64,000 nt of DNA from Roseococcus microcysteis (lineage in GTDB: Bacteria; Pseudomonadota; Alphaproteobacteria; Acetobacterales; Acetobacteraceae): contig NZ_CP061718.1 of NCBI RefSeq assembly GCF_014764365.1, positions 2,124,501 through 2,188,500 of the forward strand, read 5' to 3'. The position numbers and the translations under genes were made by a program. Every line of letters begins with the position of its first letter. The first letter of the stretch is position 1. Below the pieces are notes generated by a model that did not search any database, had not been told where the DNA came from, and saw only the letters and a program-made list of their open reading frames with translations. Shown one piece after another: positions 19,249 through 27,798 of the stretch.

Positions 19249-21888
19249 ATGAATGCCTCCCCGCAGCCATCCCCCCCGGGGGCGCTGCTGGGGCGGCTGG
19301 TGGTCGCGCTGGTCGGCCGCTCGGTGCGCTGGCCCGTCGCCACGCTGCTGCTCTGCGCGGTGGTGACGGTCTTCGCGGCCTGGCTCACGGTCACGCGCTT
19401 CACCCTGGATTCGGACGTCTCGAAGCTTTTCCCGGATGAGCTCGGCTGGCGGGTGTCCGAGCGCACCCTGGCCGAGGCCTTTCCCGAACGCACCGACCTC
19501 GTCGTGGCCGTGCTGGACGGGCCCGATGCCGGGCGCCTCGACCGCGCGGCGGAGGCGCTGGCCGAGCGCCTGCGCGCCCAGCCCCAGCTCTTCCGCACCG
19601 TCCGCCGCCCCGATGCCGGGGAATTCTGGGACCGCCACGGCCTGCTCTTCCTGCCGGAGGCCGAGGTCGCGGCCGTCGCCGAACGCCTCATCGAGGGCCA
19701 GGCGCTGCTGGGCACCATCGCGGCCGACCCCTCGCTGCGGGGCCTCGCCGAAATCAGCCGCCTCATGGCCGAGGGGCTGGCGCGGGGCGAGGCGGAGCCC
19801 GACCGCGTGGCCGGCCCCCTGCACGCGCTCGCCGCCGCCGCCGAGGCCGCCACGCGCGAGGCCATCGCGCCCCCCGACTGGCGCGCCCTGATGACGGGGC
19901 AGACGCCCCGCCCCTCCGAGTTGCGGCGCTTCGTCATGATCCAGCCCACGCTGGACTACGCGCAGCTTTCCGCCGGCGCCGCGGCGTCGGAGGTGATCCG
20001 CGAGGAGGCCCGCATGCTGGGCCTCGCGGAAGAGGGGATGCGCCTGCGCCTGACCGGCCCCGTGCCCATGGGCGATGAGGAATTCGCCACCGTGGCCGAC
20101 GGCGCGGTGCTGACAGGCGTGCTCTCCTTCGTGCTGGTGGGCATCCTGCTCTGGATGGCGCTGCGCTCCTGGCGGCTGATCTGGCCGCTGCTGGCGCTGA
20201 CCATCGTGGGCATCTTCTGGACGGCCGCCTTCGGCATATTGGCGGTGGGCAGCTTCAACCCGCTCTCCATCGCCTTCGCGGTGATGTTCATCGGCCTGGG
20301 CAATGATTTCGGCACGCAATACGCCGTGCAGTTCCGCGCCGAGAGCGCGCGCCTCGGCCAGGTGCGCCCCGCGCTGATCGAGGCCGCGCGGGTGGCCGGC
20401 CCGGGCATGACGCTGGCGACGCTGGCCATCGGCCTCAGCTTCTTCGCCTTCATTCCGACCGACTACCGCGGCGTGGCGGAGCTGGGCCTCATCGCGGGGG
20501 CGGGCATGTTCATCGGCTGGCTGCTGGCCATGACCATGCTGCCCGCCCTGATGCTGCTGGCCCGGCCGGGGCGCGAAATGCGGGAGGTGGGCTACCCCGC
20601 CCTGCGCCCGGTGGACCAGTGGCTCTCCCGCCATGCGCGGCTGGCCGGCACGCTCGCCTTGCTGCTGGCGCTGTTCTGCGCCGGCGCCAGCTACTGGCTG
20701 CGCTTCGACACCAACCCCATCAACCTGCGCGACCCCCAGGCGGAATCGGTTTCCACCTGGCGTGACCTGGCGCAGGACCCGGACACCGACCCCAACACGC
20801 TGGAAATCCTGGCACCGGACCTTGAGGCGGCGCAGGCCCTGGCCGCGCGGCTGGACGCCCTGCCCGAGGTGGCCCGCGCCACCACCCTGGCCGACTTCCT
20901 CCCGGGCGGGCAGGAGGCCAAGCTCTTCCTCATCGAGGACGCGGCCATGCTGTTGGGGCCCGCTTTGGCCCCCACCCCGCGCGAGCCCCCCACCGAGGCC
21001 GAGACCATCGCCGCCCTGCGCGAGGCGGCCCTGGCGCTCGCGGCCCTGCGCGGCACGGGGCCCGTCGCGGCCGATGCCCGCGCGCTGGCCATCGCCTATA
21101 ACCGCCTCGCCGACGGGCTGCCCGCGGGGCGCGAGGCCCTGGCCGAAGCCACCCTGCCCGGCCTGACCGACACGTTGCGCCGGGTGCGCCTGCTGCTCTC
21201 CGCCGGCCCCGTGACGCTGGAAACCCTGCCCGAGGCGCTGCGGCGCGACTGGATCACCGCCACGGGACAGGCGCGCATCGAGATCGCGCCCTCCCCCGGC
21301 GAGGGCGACGAGACCACCCAGCTGCGCCGCTTCGCCCGCGCCGTGCAGGCGGTGGCGCCGGATGCGACGGGGCTCGCCATCTCGGCGGTGGAATCCTCCG
21401 CCACCATCCAGGGGGCCTTCATCCTCTCGGGCGTCATCGCCATGACGGTGGTGGTGCTGCTGCTCTGGGTGGCGCTGCGCTCGCTGAAGCTGTCGGTCCT
21501 GGCGGTGGCGCCGCTGGCGCTGGCGGGGCTACTGACCATGGCGCATTGCGCCCTGCTGGGGCCGGACCTGAACCTCGCCAACATCATCGCCCTGCCGCTG
21601 CTGTTCGGCATGGGTGTCGCCTATGACATCTACTTCGTGACCGCCTGGCAGCAGGGGCGGCGCGACCTGCTGGCCAGCCCGCTGAACCGCGCCGTGATCT
21701 ATTCCGCCGTGACCAACGCGGCCGCCTTCGGGGCGCTGATGGTCTCGCCGCACCCGGGCACGGCCAGCATGGGCGTCGTGCTTTCCATCAGCCTTGTCTA
21801 TTCGCTGGCCTGCGTGATGCTGGTGCTGCCGCCCTTGCTGAAACTCTTCGCCACGCCGACGGAACGCCCCCAGACGGAACGCCCATGA
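19249..21888 (+). CDS. hpnN: hopanoid-associated RND transporter HpnN
   Basis: Inner-membrane MMPL/RND protein of 879 residues. It has 12 expected helices in two repeats: an N-terminal helix (residues about 30-52), a periplasmic domain, five helices around VGILLWMALRSWRLIWPLLAL and IGLGNDFGTQYAVQFRAE, then a second set ending FGMGVAYDIYFVTAWQQG. Motifs RFTLDSDVSKLFPDEL and LRFDTNPINLRDPQAESV match HpnN, which moves hopanoids to the outer membrane. It is encoded away from any hpn biosynthesis genes, between a CopD-like protein and a HAD phosphatase whose start overlaps it by 4 nt. Confidence 0.88.
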   Translation: MNASPQPSPPGALLGRLVVALVGRSVRWPVATLLLCAVVTVFAAWLTVTRFTLDSDVSKLFPDELGWRVSERTLAEAFPERTDLVVAVLDGPDAGRLDRAAEALAERLRAQPQLFRTVRRPDAGEFWDRHGLLFLPEAEVAAVAERLIEGQALLGTIAADPSLRGLAEISRLMAEGLARGEAEPDRVAGPLHALAAAAEAATREAIAPPDWRALMTGQTPRPSELRRFVMIQPTLDYAQLSAGAAASEVIREEARMLGLAEEGMRLRLTGPVPMGDEEFATVADGAVLTGVLSFVLVGILLWMALRSWRLIWPLLALTIVGIFWTAAFGILAVGSFNPLSIAFAVMFIGLGNDFGTQYAVQFRAESARLGQVRPALIEAARVAGPGMTLATLAIGLSFFAFIPTDYRGVAELGLIAGAGMFIGWLLAMTMLPALMLLARPGREMREVGYPALRPVDQWLSRHARLAGTLALLLALFCAGASYWLRFDTNPINLRDPQAESVSTWRDLAQDPDTDPNTLEILAPDLEAAQALAARLDALPEVARATTLADFLPGGQEAKLFLIEDAAMLLGPALAPTPREPPTEAETIAALREAALALAALRGTGPVAADARALAIAYNRLADGLPAGREALAEATLPGLTDTLRRVRLLLSAGPVTLETLPEALRRDWITATGQARIEIAPSPGEGDETTQLRRFARAVQAVAPDATGLAISAVESSATIQGAFILSGVIAMTVVVLLLWVALRSLKLSVLAVAPLALAGLLTMAHCALLGPDLNLANIIALPLLFGMGVAYDIYFVTAWQQGRRDLLASPLNRAVIYSAVTNAAAFGALMVSPHPGTASMGVVLSISLVYSLACVMLVLPPLLKLFATPTERPQTERP

Positions 21889-22514
21889 AGCTTGCCATCT
21901 TCGACCTCGACGGAACCCTGGTGGACAGCGCGCCGGACATCGCCGCCGTGCTGAACCGCGCTTTGGCCCGGCAAAAGCTGGCCCCCTTCACCGTGCCCCA
22001 GGTGGCGGCCATGGTGGGCGACGGCGCCCATGCCCTGCTGGTGAAGGCCTTCACCGCCCGCGGCGCCACCCTGACCGATGACGTGATCCCGCCCTTCCTG
22101 GCCGATCTGGAGGCCAACAGCGCCAACCTCACCCAGCCCTATGAGGGGATCGAGGCCGCGCTCGCCACCATGGGCGTGGCGGGCTGGCGCGCCGCCGTCT
22201 GCACCAACAAGCCCGTGGCCGCCGCCCAGGCGCTGCTGCGGGCTTTGGGCATGCTGCGCTTCTTCGAGCTGGTGGTGGGCGGCGACACCCTGCCCGTCCG
22301 CAAGCCCGACCCCGGCCATGTGCGCGGCGTGCTGGAGGCCATGCACATGTCCCCCGCGCAATCCGTCATGATCGGCGACCACCAGAACGACATCCTGGCC
22401 GCCAAGGGCGCCGGCGTGCGGACGGTCTTCGCCGCCTGGGGCTATGGCAGCGGCGAGGGCGCGGATCTGGTGGCCAGGCGCCCGCAGGACCTGCCCTTCC
22501 TGCTGGGGGGCTGA
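21885..22514 (+). CDS. gph: HAD-family phosphatase, phosphoglycolate phosphatase type
   Basis: Protein of 209 residues with all HAD motifs: I, IFDLDGTLVDSAPD, with the nucleophile and acid aspartates; II, CTNKPV; III, a lysine in VRKPDPGH; and IV, MIGDHQNDILAAK. The cap domain is of the helical C1 type, as in Gph, which removes 2-phosphoglycolate. Other small phosphates remain possible. It is the last gene of the ferritin-like/CopD/HpnN operon, overlapping hpnN by 4 nt, and converges on the DUF3108 gene with only 2 nt between stops. Confidence 0.85.
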   Translation: MKLAIFDLDGTLVDSAPDIAAVLNRALARQKLAPFTVPQVAAMVGDGAHALLVKAFTARGATLTDDVIPPFLADLEANSANLTQPYEGIEAALATMGVAGWRAAVCTNKPVAAAQALLRALGMLRFFELVVGGDTLPVRKPDPGHVRGVLEAMHMSPAQSVMIGDHQNDILAAKGAGVRTVFAAWGYGSGEGADLVARRPQDLPFLLGG

Positions 22515-22516
22515 AC

Positions 22517-23296
22517 TCAGTTGCTGGCCGGCGCCTCGCGCCGCAGATCCATCAGCGTCGCCTCGATGGTGCCCCACCAGCGGCTGCCGAGTTCCACGCG
22601 CTCCGGCACCGCCGGGTGGCCGGGTGCGCGGGGGCCGAAGTCGGCCAGGATGCGAAGCGGCTCGCGCGCCTCGGCCGCGTCGCGGTCCAGGGCATAGCCG
22701 GCCAGTGTCCGCGCCTCGATCACGCAGCGCAGGCGGGGCCCTTCCGCCGGCGCGGGGTCACGCGCCACGGCGAATTGCGTGAGGCGCCGCCCGTCGAAGC
22801 CGCGCGCCCCCGTCTCACAGGTCGAGGTTTCGCGCACATGGCGCGCCAGCCCCGCCAGGGCGGACAGCCCGTCCATGGTGCCCGGAATGGCCGAGGCCGG
22901 CACGGGGCTGCGCGGCATGTCCTGGGCGGGCGTCAGCACCGCCACGCGCGGCGCGCCATCGGGCCCGTATTCCAGCCGGGTGCGGCGCATGACGCCGCGC
23001 CAATTGCCTTCGCTGACATGGACGCGCGGCCGGGGCAGCCCGGCCACCCACTGCCCCTCGGAGCGCGAGACCTGCTCGCCGCGCAGGAACAGCCGTGCCA
23101 CGCCCAGCGAGCGCGCGCGGGTCTCCACCCTGTAGCCGGGGCCGTCCAGGGCGAAGCGCAGCTCGACCTCCGCGATGGGCAGGCCGGCAGCATTGATGAA
23201 ATAGGTGGCACGCCAGGGTTCGGCCGCGGCCGGCGTGGCGAGAAGCAGCAGCAGGGGAAGCGCGCGCAGGGCCATGCTTGCGCATATGCGCTTCAC
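22517..23296 (-). CDS. exported DUF3108-family protein
   Basis: Protein of 259 residues with a signal peptide ending ATPAAAEPW. The mature part begins WRATYFINAAGLPIAEVELRF, then YRVETRARSLGVARLFLRG, which is the beta-rich pattern of DUF3108 periplasmic or outer-membrane-associated proteins. Its function is unknown. Two starts are possible: ATG 23296 (MKRICASMALR) or ATG 23275 (MALRALPLLLL), both giving an export signal. It is monocistronic, convergent with the HAD phosphatase and divergent from the tRNA gene. Confidence 0.75.
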   Translation of the reverse strand: MKRICASMALRALPLLLLLATPAAAEPWRATYFINAAGLPIAEVELRFALDGPGYRVETRARSLGVARLFLRGEQVSRSEGQWVAGLPRPRVHVSEGNWRGVMRRTRLEYGPDGAPRVAVLTPAQDMPRSPVPASAIPGTMDGLSALAGLARHVRETSTCETGARGFDGRRLTQFAVARDPAPAEGPRLRCVIEARTLAGYALDRDAAEAREPLRILADFGPRAPGHPAVPERVELGSRWWGTIEATLMDLRREAPASN

Positions 23297-23326
23297 GGCC
23301 GCCCATACAACCGGCAGGGACCGCGC

Positions 23327-23355
23327 TTGACAGATCGCCGCCTTCGCCGCAAAGG
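23327..23355 (+). promoter_or_regulatory. predicted promoter of tRNA-Val
   Basis: A consensus -35 TTGACA is at 23327-23332. With 17-nt spacing the -10 would be CAAAGG at 23350-23355, which is weak. The tRNA starts 14 nt later. Confidence 0.5.
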
Positions 23356-23368
23356 AGCGGCCACGGAT

Positions 23369-23443
23369 GGGCGCGTAGCTCAGCGGGAGAGCACTGCCTT
23401 CACACGGCAGGGGTCACAGGTTCAATCCCTGTCGCGCCCACCA
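23369..23443 (+). tRNA. tRNA-Val (anticodon CAC)
   Basis: The 75-nt cloverleaf is complete. The acceptor stem is GGGCGCG (23369-23375) with CGCGCCC (23433-23439). The anticodon stem CTGCC/GGCAG encloses the loop TTCACAC, giving CAC, which reads GUG. The T arm is ACAGG-TTCAATC-CCTGT. The discriminator A and an encoded CCA end at 23443. Confidence 0.96.
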
Positions 23444-23563
23444 TCCTTTCAAGCACTTACAGCGCATCGCGGCCAGGCGGCGAAAGCCTCGGAAGCACAT
23501 AGGTAGCAGCGCCGCACGCTTGGCCCTCGGCCGAGTCCTGTCCCGGCCATCGGTACAGGCTGG

Positions 23564-24469
23564 TTATCCGCTGGCGTCCGCCACCTCCCCGAGCAGCCAG
23601 TCGCGGAAGGCGCGCAGCACGGGATGTCCCGCCGCCCCCTCCGGATAGGCCAGGCTATAGGCCTCGCCATCATCCAGCGGCAGGTCGAAGGGGACCACAA
23701 GCCGCCCCGCCGCCAGCTCCGGCTCCACCAGGAAGCGCGGCATCAGCGCCACCCCCAGCCCGGCCGCCGCCGCTTCCGCCACCATGGCGTGGTGCTGGTA
23801 TTGCGGGCCGCGCAGCCCATCCACGCCCGTCACGCCATGCGCCTGCAGCCAATGCAGCCAGGCGCGGGGCCTCGTGGTCTGCTGGAGCAGGGTGTGGCGG
23901 ACCAGCGCCGCGGGCGCCGGCAGCCCGCCCCCGGCCAGCAGCGCCGGCGCGCAGATGGGCACCCGCACATCCCGCACCAGCGGGTGCAGCGTGACGCCCG
24001 CGCGCGGCACCGCGCCCATGTAGATGGCGGCGTGAACCCCCTCGCCCGCGAAATCCAGCGGCCGCGGCAATGTGGTGTGGTTGCGGATATTCACCACGAC
24101 CAGCCGATGCCGCGCCTGGAAGCGCGGCATGCGCGGCATCAGCCACCTCGCGCCGAAGGTGGGCGAGACGACCAGGTTCAGCGTGCCGCCCGCGCCGCGA
24201 TGCGCCAGCACCTCCTGCGTCGCGCTGTCAATGCGCGCCAGCGCAGCACTCACCTCCGGCGCATAGCTGGCGGCCGCGGCGGTCAGCACCAGGCGCTGCC
24301 GCACCCGCTGGAACAGGCGCAGGCCAAGCTGGCCCTCCAGCGCGGCCAGCTGTCGGCTCACCGCGCTCTGGGTCAGGGACAGCTCCTCGGCCGCGCGCGA
24401 GACGCTCAGATGGCGCGCGCAGGCCTCGAAGGCCCGCAGCCAATGGGTGGGAGGCGTGTGGCGATGCAT
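23564..24469 (-). CDS. LysR-family transcriptional regulator (GcvA-like)
   Basis: Protein of 301 residues. Residues about 6-65 form the winged helix-turn-helix: WLRAFEACARHLSVSRAAEEL, then LTQSAVSRQLAALEGQLG. The remainder is a type 2 periplasmic-binding-protein fold for the effector, with LVVSPTFGARWLMPRM and GLGVALMPRFLVEPELAAGRL as in GcvA-like members. It is divergent from the tricarboxylate-type binding-protein gene at 24679 that opens the hydantoinase block, so it is the likely regulator of that block. The effector is unknown. Confidence 0.9.
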   Translation of the reverse strand: MHRHTPPTHWLRAFEACARHLSVSRAAEELSLTQSAVSRQLAALEGQLGLRLFQRVRQRLVLTAAAASYAPEVSAALARIDSATQEVLAHRGAGGTLNLVVSPTFGARWLMPRMPRFQARHRLVVVNIRNHTTLPRPLDFAGEGVHAAIYMGAVPRAGVTLHPLVRDVRVPICAPALLAGGGLPAPAALVRHTLLQQTTRPRAWLHWLQAHGVTGVDGLRGPQYQHHAMVAEAAAAGLGVALMPRFLVEPELAAGRLVVPFDLPLDDGEAYSLAYPEGAAGHPVLRAFRDWLLGEVADASG

Positions 24470-24490
24470 GGCGCGTCTCCGGTCACTTCA

Positions 24491-24508
24491 TTCCATACCC
24501 TCATGGAA
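24491..24508. promoter_or_regulatory. possible LysR operator palindrome
   Basis: TTCCAT (24491-24496) and ATGGAA (24503-24508) form a perfect 6-bp inverted repeat with a 6-nt centre, 22 nt upstream of the LysR start. Its size and position fit an autoregulatory LysR-type box. Confidence 0.4.
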
Positions 24509-24678
24509 ACATGACGGCTTTTCAGTAGCGAGCAGGACATTCCTGCCCTTACGCTCCTGCTTAACGGTCTCGGACAGAAAGACATCATGCAGCATGGACA
24601 TGACCCGCGCTGGACGCGGGCGGCCATGCGCTCAAGGGGAAGGGCAACGCCGGTCATGGCCCACGGAAGGAATTGCGC

Positions 24679-25659
24679 ATGACCGACGCCATCACCTCAC
24701 GCCGAATGCTGCTCGCCGCGGGCTTCGGCACCGCGGCCGCCCTGCCGGCACGCGCCGCCTGGACGCCCAGCCAGCCCGTCCGGCTGCTGATCGGCTTCCC
24801 GCCCGGCGGGGCCGTGGACATCGTGATCCGCATCGTCGCCGAGGGCATGCTCCGCCTGCGCGGCGTCGCGACCGTGCCCGAGGTGCGCAGCGGCGCCTAT
24901 GGCTTCATCGCGGCCCAGGGCGCGGCCCGGGCGGCGCCCGACGGCTACACCCTGGCCAGCGCCATCATGGGCAACATGTCCGTGGCACCCGTCATGCCCG
25001 GGGTGGCGGTGCCCTTCGACCTGGACCGGGAGCTGGTGCCGGTCTCCAACCTCGCCGGCACGCCCATGGCGCTGGTGGCGCGGCCCGATGCCCCCTTCGC
25101 CGACCTCGACGGCCTGGCCGGCTTCGCGCGGGGCCGTGACGGCGCGGCCACCTATGCCTCGGGCGGCACCGGCTCGATCAACCACCTGGCGGGCGCCCTG
25201 CTGGCGGGGGTGCTGGGCGTGCGGATGACGCATGTGCCCTATCGCGGCGGCGCGCCCGCCGTGCTCGACGTGACGGCGGGGCGGGTGGATGTGATGGTGG
25301 CGAACCTCGCCGAGGTCGCGGGCCAGCTCCGCGCGGGGCAGCTCAAGGCCATCGGCATCACGGCCGCGCAGCCCAGCGCCATGGCGCCCGATCTCGTCCC
25401 CCTCGCCGCCCGCGTCCCGCAGCTCGACATCACCAACTGGTTCGGACTGGTGGGCCCCGCGGGGCTGCCGGCCGATGTCCGGACCGGCCTCGCCGACCTC
25501 TTCGACGTGGTGCTGCGCGACGCGCAGACCGCGAACACCCTGCGGCAGCGCGGCCTCGAACCGCTGCCCGAGGCGGGCCCCGCCTTCGCTTCCCGCATCC
25601 GCCGCGACCGCGAGCGCTGGCGGCAGGTGATCGAGGCCAACGCCATCCGCAGCGACTGA
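24679..25659 (+). CDS. tripartite tricarboxylate transporter (TctC/Bug) substrate-binding protein
   Basis: Protein of 326 residues with a twin-residue export signal (TSRRMLLAAGFGTAAALPARA). The mature protein starts WTPSQPVRLLIGFPPGGAVD and later has VPYRGGAPAVLDVTAGRVDV, both normal for this family. The usual ENRxGAxG stretch is altered to VPEVRSGAYGFIAAQG, so the ligand contacts may differ from its paralogues. ATG 24679 follows a strong GGAAGGAA site. It sits 64 nt before hyuA and probably leads that operon, supplying its substrate; the divergent LysR gene is the probable regulator. Confidence 0.88.
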   Translation: MTDAITSRRMLLAAGFGTAAALPARAAWTPSQPVRLLIGFPPGGAVDIVIRIVAEGMLRLRGVATVPEVRSGAYGFIAAQGAARAAPDGYTLASAIMGNMSVAPVMPGVAVPFDLDRELVPVSNLAGTPMALVARPDAPFADLDGLAGFARGRDGAATYASGGTGSINHLAGALLAGVLGVRMTHVPYRGGAPAVLDVTAGRVDVMVANLAEVAGQLRAGQLKAIGITAAQPSAMAPDLVPLAARVPQLDITNWFGLVGPAGLPADVRTGLADLFDVVLRDAQTANTLRQRGLEPLPEAGPAFASRIRRDRERWRQVIEANAIRSD

Positions 25660-25723
25660 ACCGCGGCCAAGACGGGGCCCCCGTGCCCAGCAAGGCGCCA
25701 TGCGCGCAAGGATATGGAAGTTC

Positions 25724-27796
25724 ATGACAGCGTCACTTTCCCTCGGCATCGACATCGGTGGCACCTTCACCGACCTCGTCCTGCTCGACCCTTCCGATGG
25801 CCGCATCGTCATCTGGAAGGAGAGCACCACGCCTGACGAACCCGCCCGCGGGGCCATGACGGGCGTGGCCCGGCTGCTGGAGAAGGCCGGCGTGGCGCCC
25901 GGCCGCGTGGGCCGCGTGGTGCACGCGACGACGCTGTTCACCAACGCCCTGATCGAGCGCAAGGGCGCCCCCACCGGGCTGCTGACCACCGCGGGCTTCG
26001 CCGATGTGCTGGAGATCGGGCGCGAGCGGAAATACGAGCTCTACGACCTGTTCCTGGAGATGCCACAGCCCCTCGTGCCCCGCCCCTGGCGGCGCGAGGC
26101 GCGCGAGCGCCTGGCGCCCGACGGCAGCGTGGAGGTGCCGCTCGATGTGGACGCGCTGCTGGAGGAGGTGGCGCTGCTGGTCAGCCAGGGCGTCACCAGC
26201 CTCGCGGTCTGCTTCCTGCACGCCTACGCGAACCCCGTGCACGAACGCGCGGCGGAGGCGGCCATCGCGGCGCGCTTCCCGGGGCTTTCCCTCTCGCTCT
26301 CGGCCGATATCGCGCCCGAGATCAGGGAATATCCGCGCACCGTCACCACCGTCGCCAATGCCTATGTGCGCCCGCTGGCCGAGACCTATCTCGACCGGCT
26401 GGAGGCGGAGCTGAAGCGCGCCGGCATCCCGGGCGAGCTGTTCCTCATGCTGTCCAGCGGCGGCTTGACCCATGTGGCGGAGGCCAAGCGCGCCCCGGTG
26501 CAGCTGCTGGAGAGCGGCCCCGCGGCCGGCGCGCTGGCCGGCGCCTGGTTCGGCCGCCAGGCGGGGCTGGACCGGGTGCTCGCCTTCGACATGGGCGGCA
26601 CCACCGCGAAGCTCGCCCTGGTGGATGAAGGGGAGCCGCTGGTCGCCTGGGGCTTCGAGGCGGCGCGCACCAAGCGCTTCCTGCGCGGCAGCGGCCTGCC
26701 CATCCAGATCGCCACCGTGGAGCTGATCGAGATTGGCGCCGGCGGCGGCTCGATCGCGCGGCGCAGCGAGCTCGGCACGCTGCATGTGGGCCCCGAAAGC
26801 GCGGGCGCGCAGCCCGGCCCCGTCTGCTACGGAAGGGGCGGCACCGAACCCACCGTGACCGACGCCGATCTCGCCCTCGGCTATCTCAACGGCGATTTCT
26901 TCCTGGGCGGGGCCATGCGCATCGACGCCAACACGGCCACCGAGGCGCTGGGCGCGCTGGCGGGGCGCATCGGGCTCGATGCATCGCGCGCGGCCTTCGG
27001 CGTGCATGACGTGGTGAACGAGAACATGGCGGGGGCGGCGCGCGTCGCCATCGCCGAGCGCGGGCGCGTCCCGCGCGACTACGCGCTGCTGGCCACCGGC
27101 GGGGCCGCGCCGGTGCATGCCTGGCAGGTGGGCGGGAAGCTCGGCATCGGGCGGGTCATCTGCCCGCCCGGCGCCGGGGTGGGCAGCACCATCGGCATGC
27201 TGATGGCGCCCGCGCGCGTGGACCGCGTGGCCTCCTTCAACCAGCCGGTCGCGGCGGCGGACTGGGCCGAGGCACAACGGCTGCTGGCCGCGCTGGAGGC
27301 GGAGGCTGCCGGGATCATCCGCGCGAGCGGCGCCGATATGGACCGGCGCACCACCCGCCGCCTGGCCGACATGCGCTATGTGGGCCAGGGCTCCGAGATC
27401 ACGATCGCGCTGCCCGAGCCGCTGTCGGAGCAAGGGGTGCTCGCGGCGTTCGAGGCCGCCTATCGCCGCCTGTTCGGCCGCACGCCGCCCGGCGCCGCGG
27501 CGCAGTTCGTGGCGCTGCGCCTGTCGCTGGCGGCACCCATGCCGGGCGCGGGCTCGGCCCTGCGCCTGCAGACCCACGCGGCGGACACCGCGCTGAAGGG
27601 CCGCCGCCCCGTGCATTTCCCGGAGGCGGAGGGGATGGTCGAGACCCCCGTCTATGACCGCTACGCCCTGGCCGCTGGCACGCAACTGCCCGGACCCGCG
27701 GTCTTCGAGGAGGACGAAAGCACCTTCGTCGTGGGCCCCGACGCGCGGATCAGCGTCCTGCCCGACCTTTCGATCCTGGCCGAGCGGCTGAGCTGA
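25724..27796 (+). CDS. hyuA: hydantoinase/oxoprolinase family protein, subunit A (copy 1)
   Basis: Protein of 690 residues with the HyuA_N and HyuA (ASKHA-type) domains. The nucleotide-binding phosphate loops are GIDIGGTFTDLVL near the start and LAFDMGGTTAKLALV in the middle. Also conserved are HATTLFTNALIERKG, ERKYELYDLFL, and IEIGAGGGSIA. The family hydrolyses or carboxylates cyclic amides and ketones using ATP, working with subunit B. ATG 25724 is chosen over an upstream ATG at 25700 because the domain starts here. The B gene follows after 2 nt. Specificity (hydantoin, oxoproline, N-methylhydantoin or other) cannot be read from sequence. Confidence 0.9.
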   Translation: MTASLSLGIDIGGTFTDLVLLDPSDGRIVIWKESTTPDEPARGAMTGVARLLEKAGVAPGRVGRVVHATTLFTNALIERKGAPTGLLTTAGFADVLEIGRERKYELYDLFLEMPQPLVPRPWRREARERLAPDGSVEVPLDVDALLEEVALLVSQGVTSLAVCFLHAYANPVHERAAEAAIAARFPGLSLSLSADIAPEIREYPRTVTTVANAYVRPLAETYLDRLEAELKRAGIPGELFLMLSSGGLTHVAEAKRAPVQLLESGPAAGALAGAWFGRQAGLDRVLAFDMGGTTAKLALVDEGEPLVAWGFEAARTKRFLRGSGLPIQIATVELIEIGAGGGSIARRSELGTLHVGPESAGAQPGPVCYGRGGTEPTVTDADLALGYLNGDFFLGGAMRIDANTATEALGALAGRIGLDASRAAFGVHDVVNENMAGAARVAIAERGRVPRDYALLATGGAAPVHAWQVGGKLGIGRVICPPGAGVGSTIGMLMAPARVDRVASFNQPVAAADWAEAQRLLAALEAEAAGIIRASGADMDRRTTRRLADMRYVGQGSEITIALPEPLSEQGVLAAFEAAYRRLFGRTPPGAAAQFVALRLSLAAPMPGAGSALRLQTHAADTALKGRRPVHFPEAEGMVETPVYDRYALAAGTQLPGPAVFEEDESTFVVGPDARISVLPDLSILAERLS

Positions 27797-27798
27797 GG

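Noticed and set aside
17032..20634. 1200-codon open frame on the minus strand
   Set aside because: It runs antisense to the ferritin-like, CopD-like and hpnN genes. Its product is Gln/His/Arg/Gly-rich low-complexity sequence, as expected for an antisense frame in GC-rich DNA.
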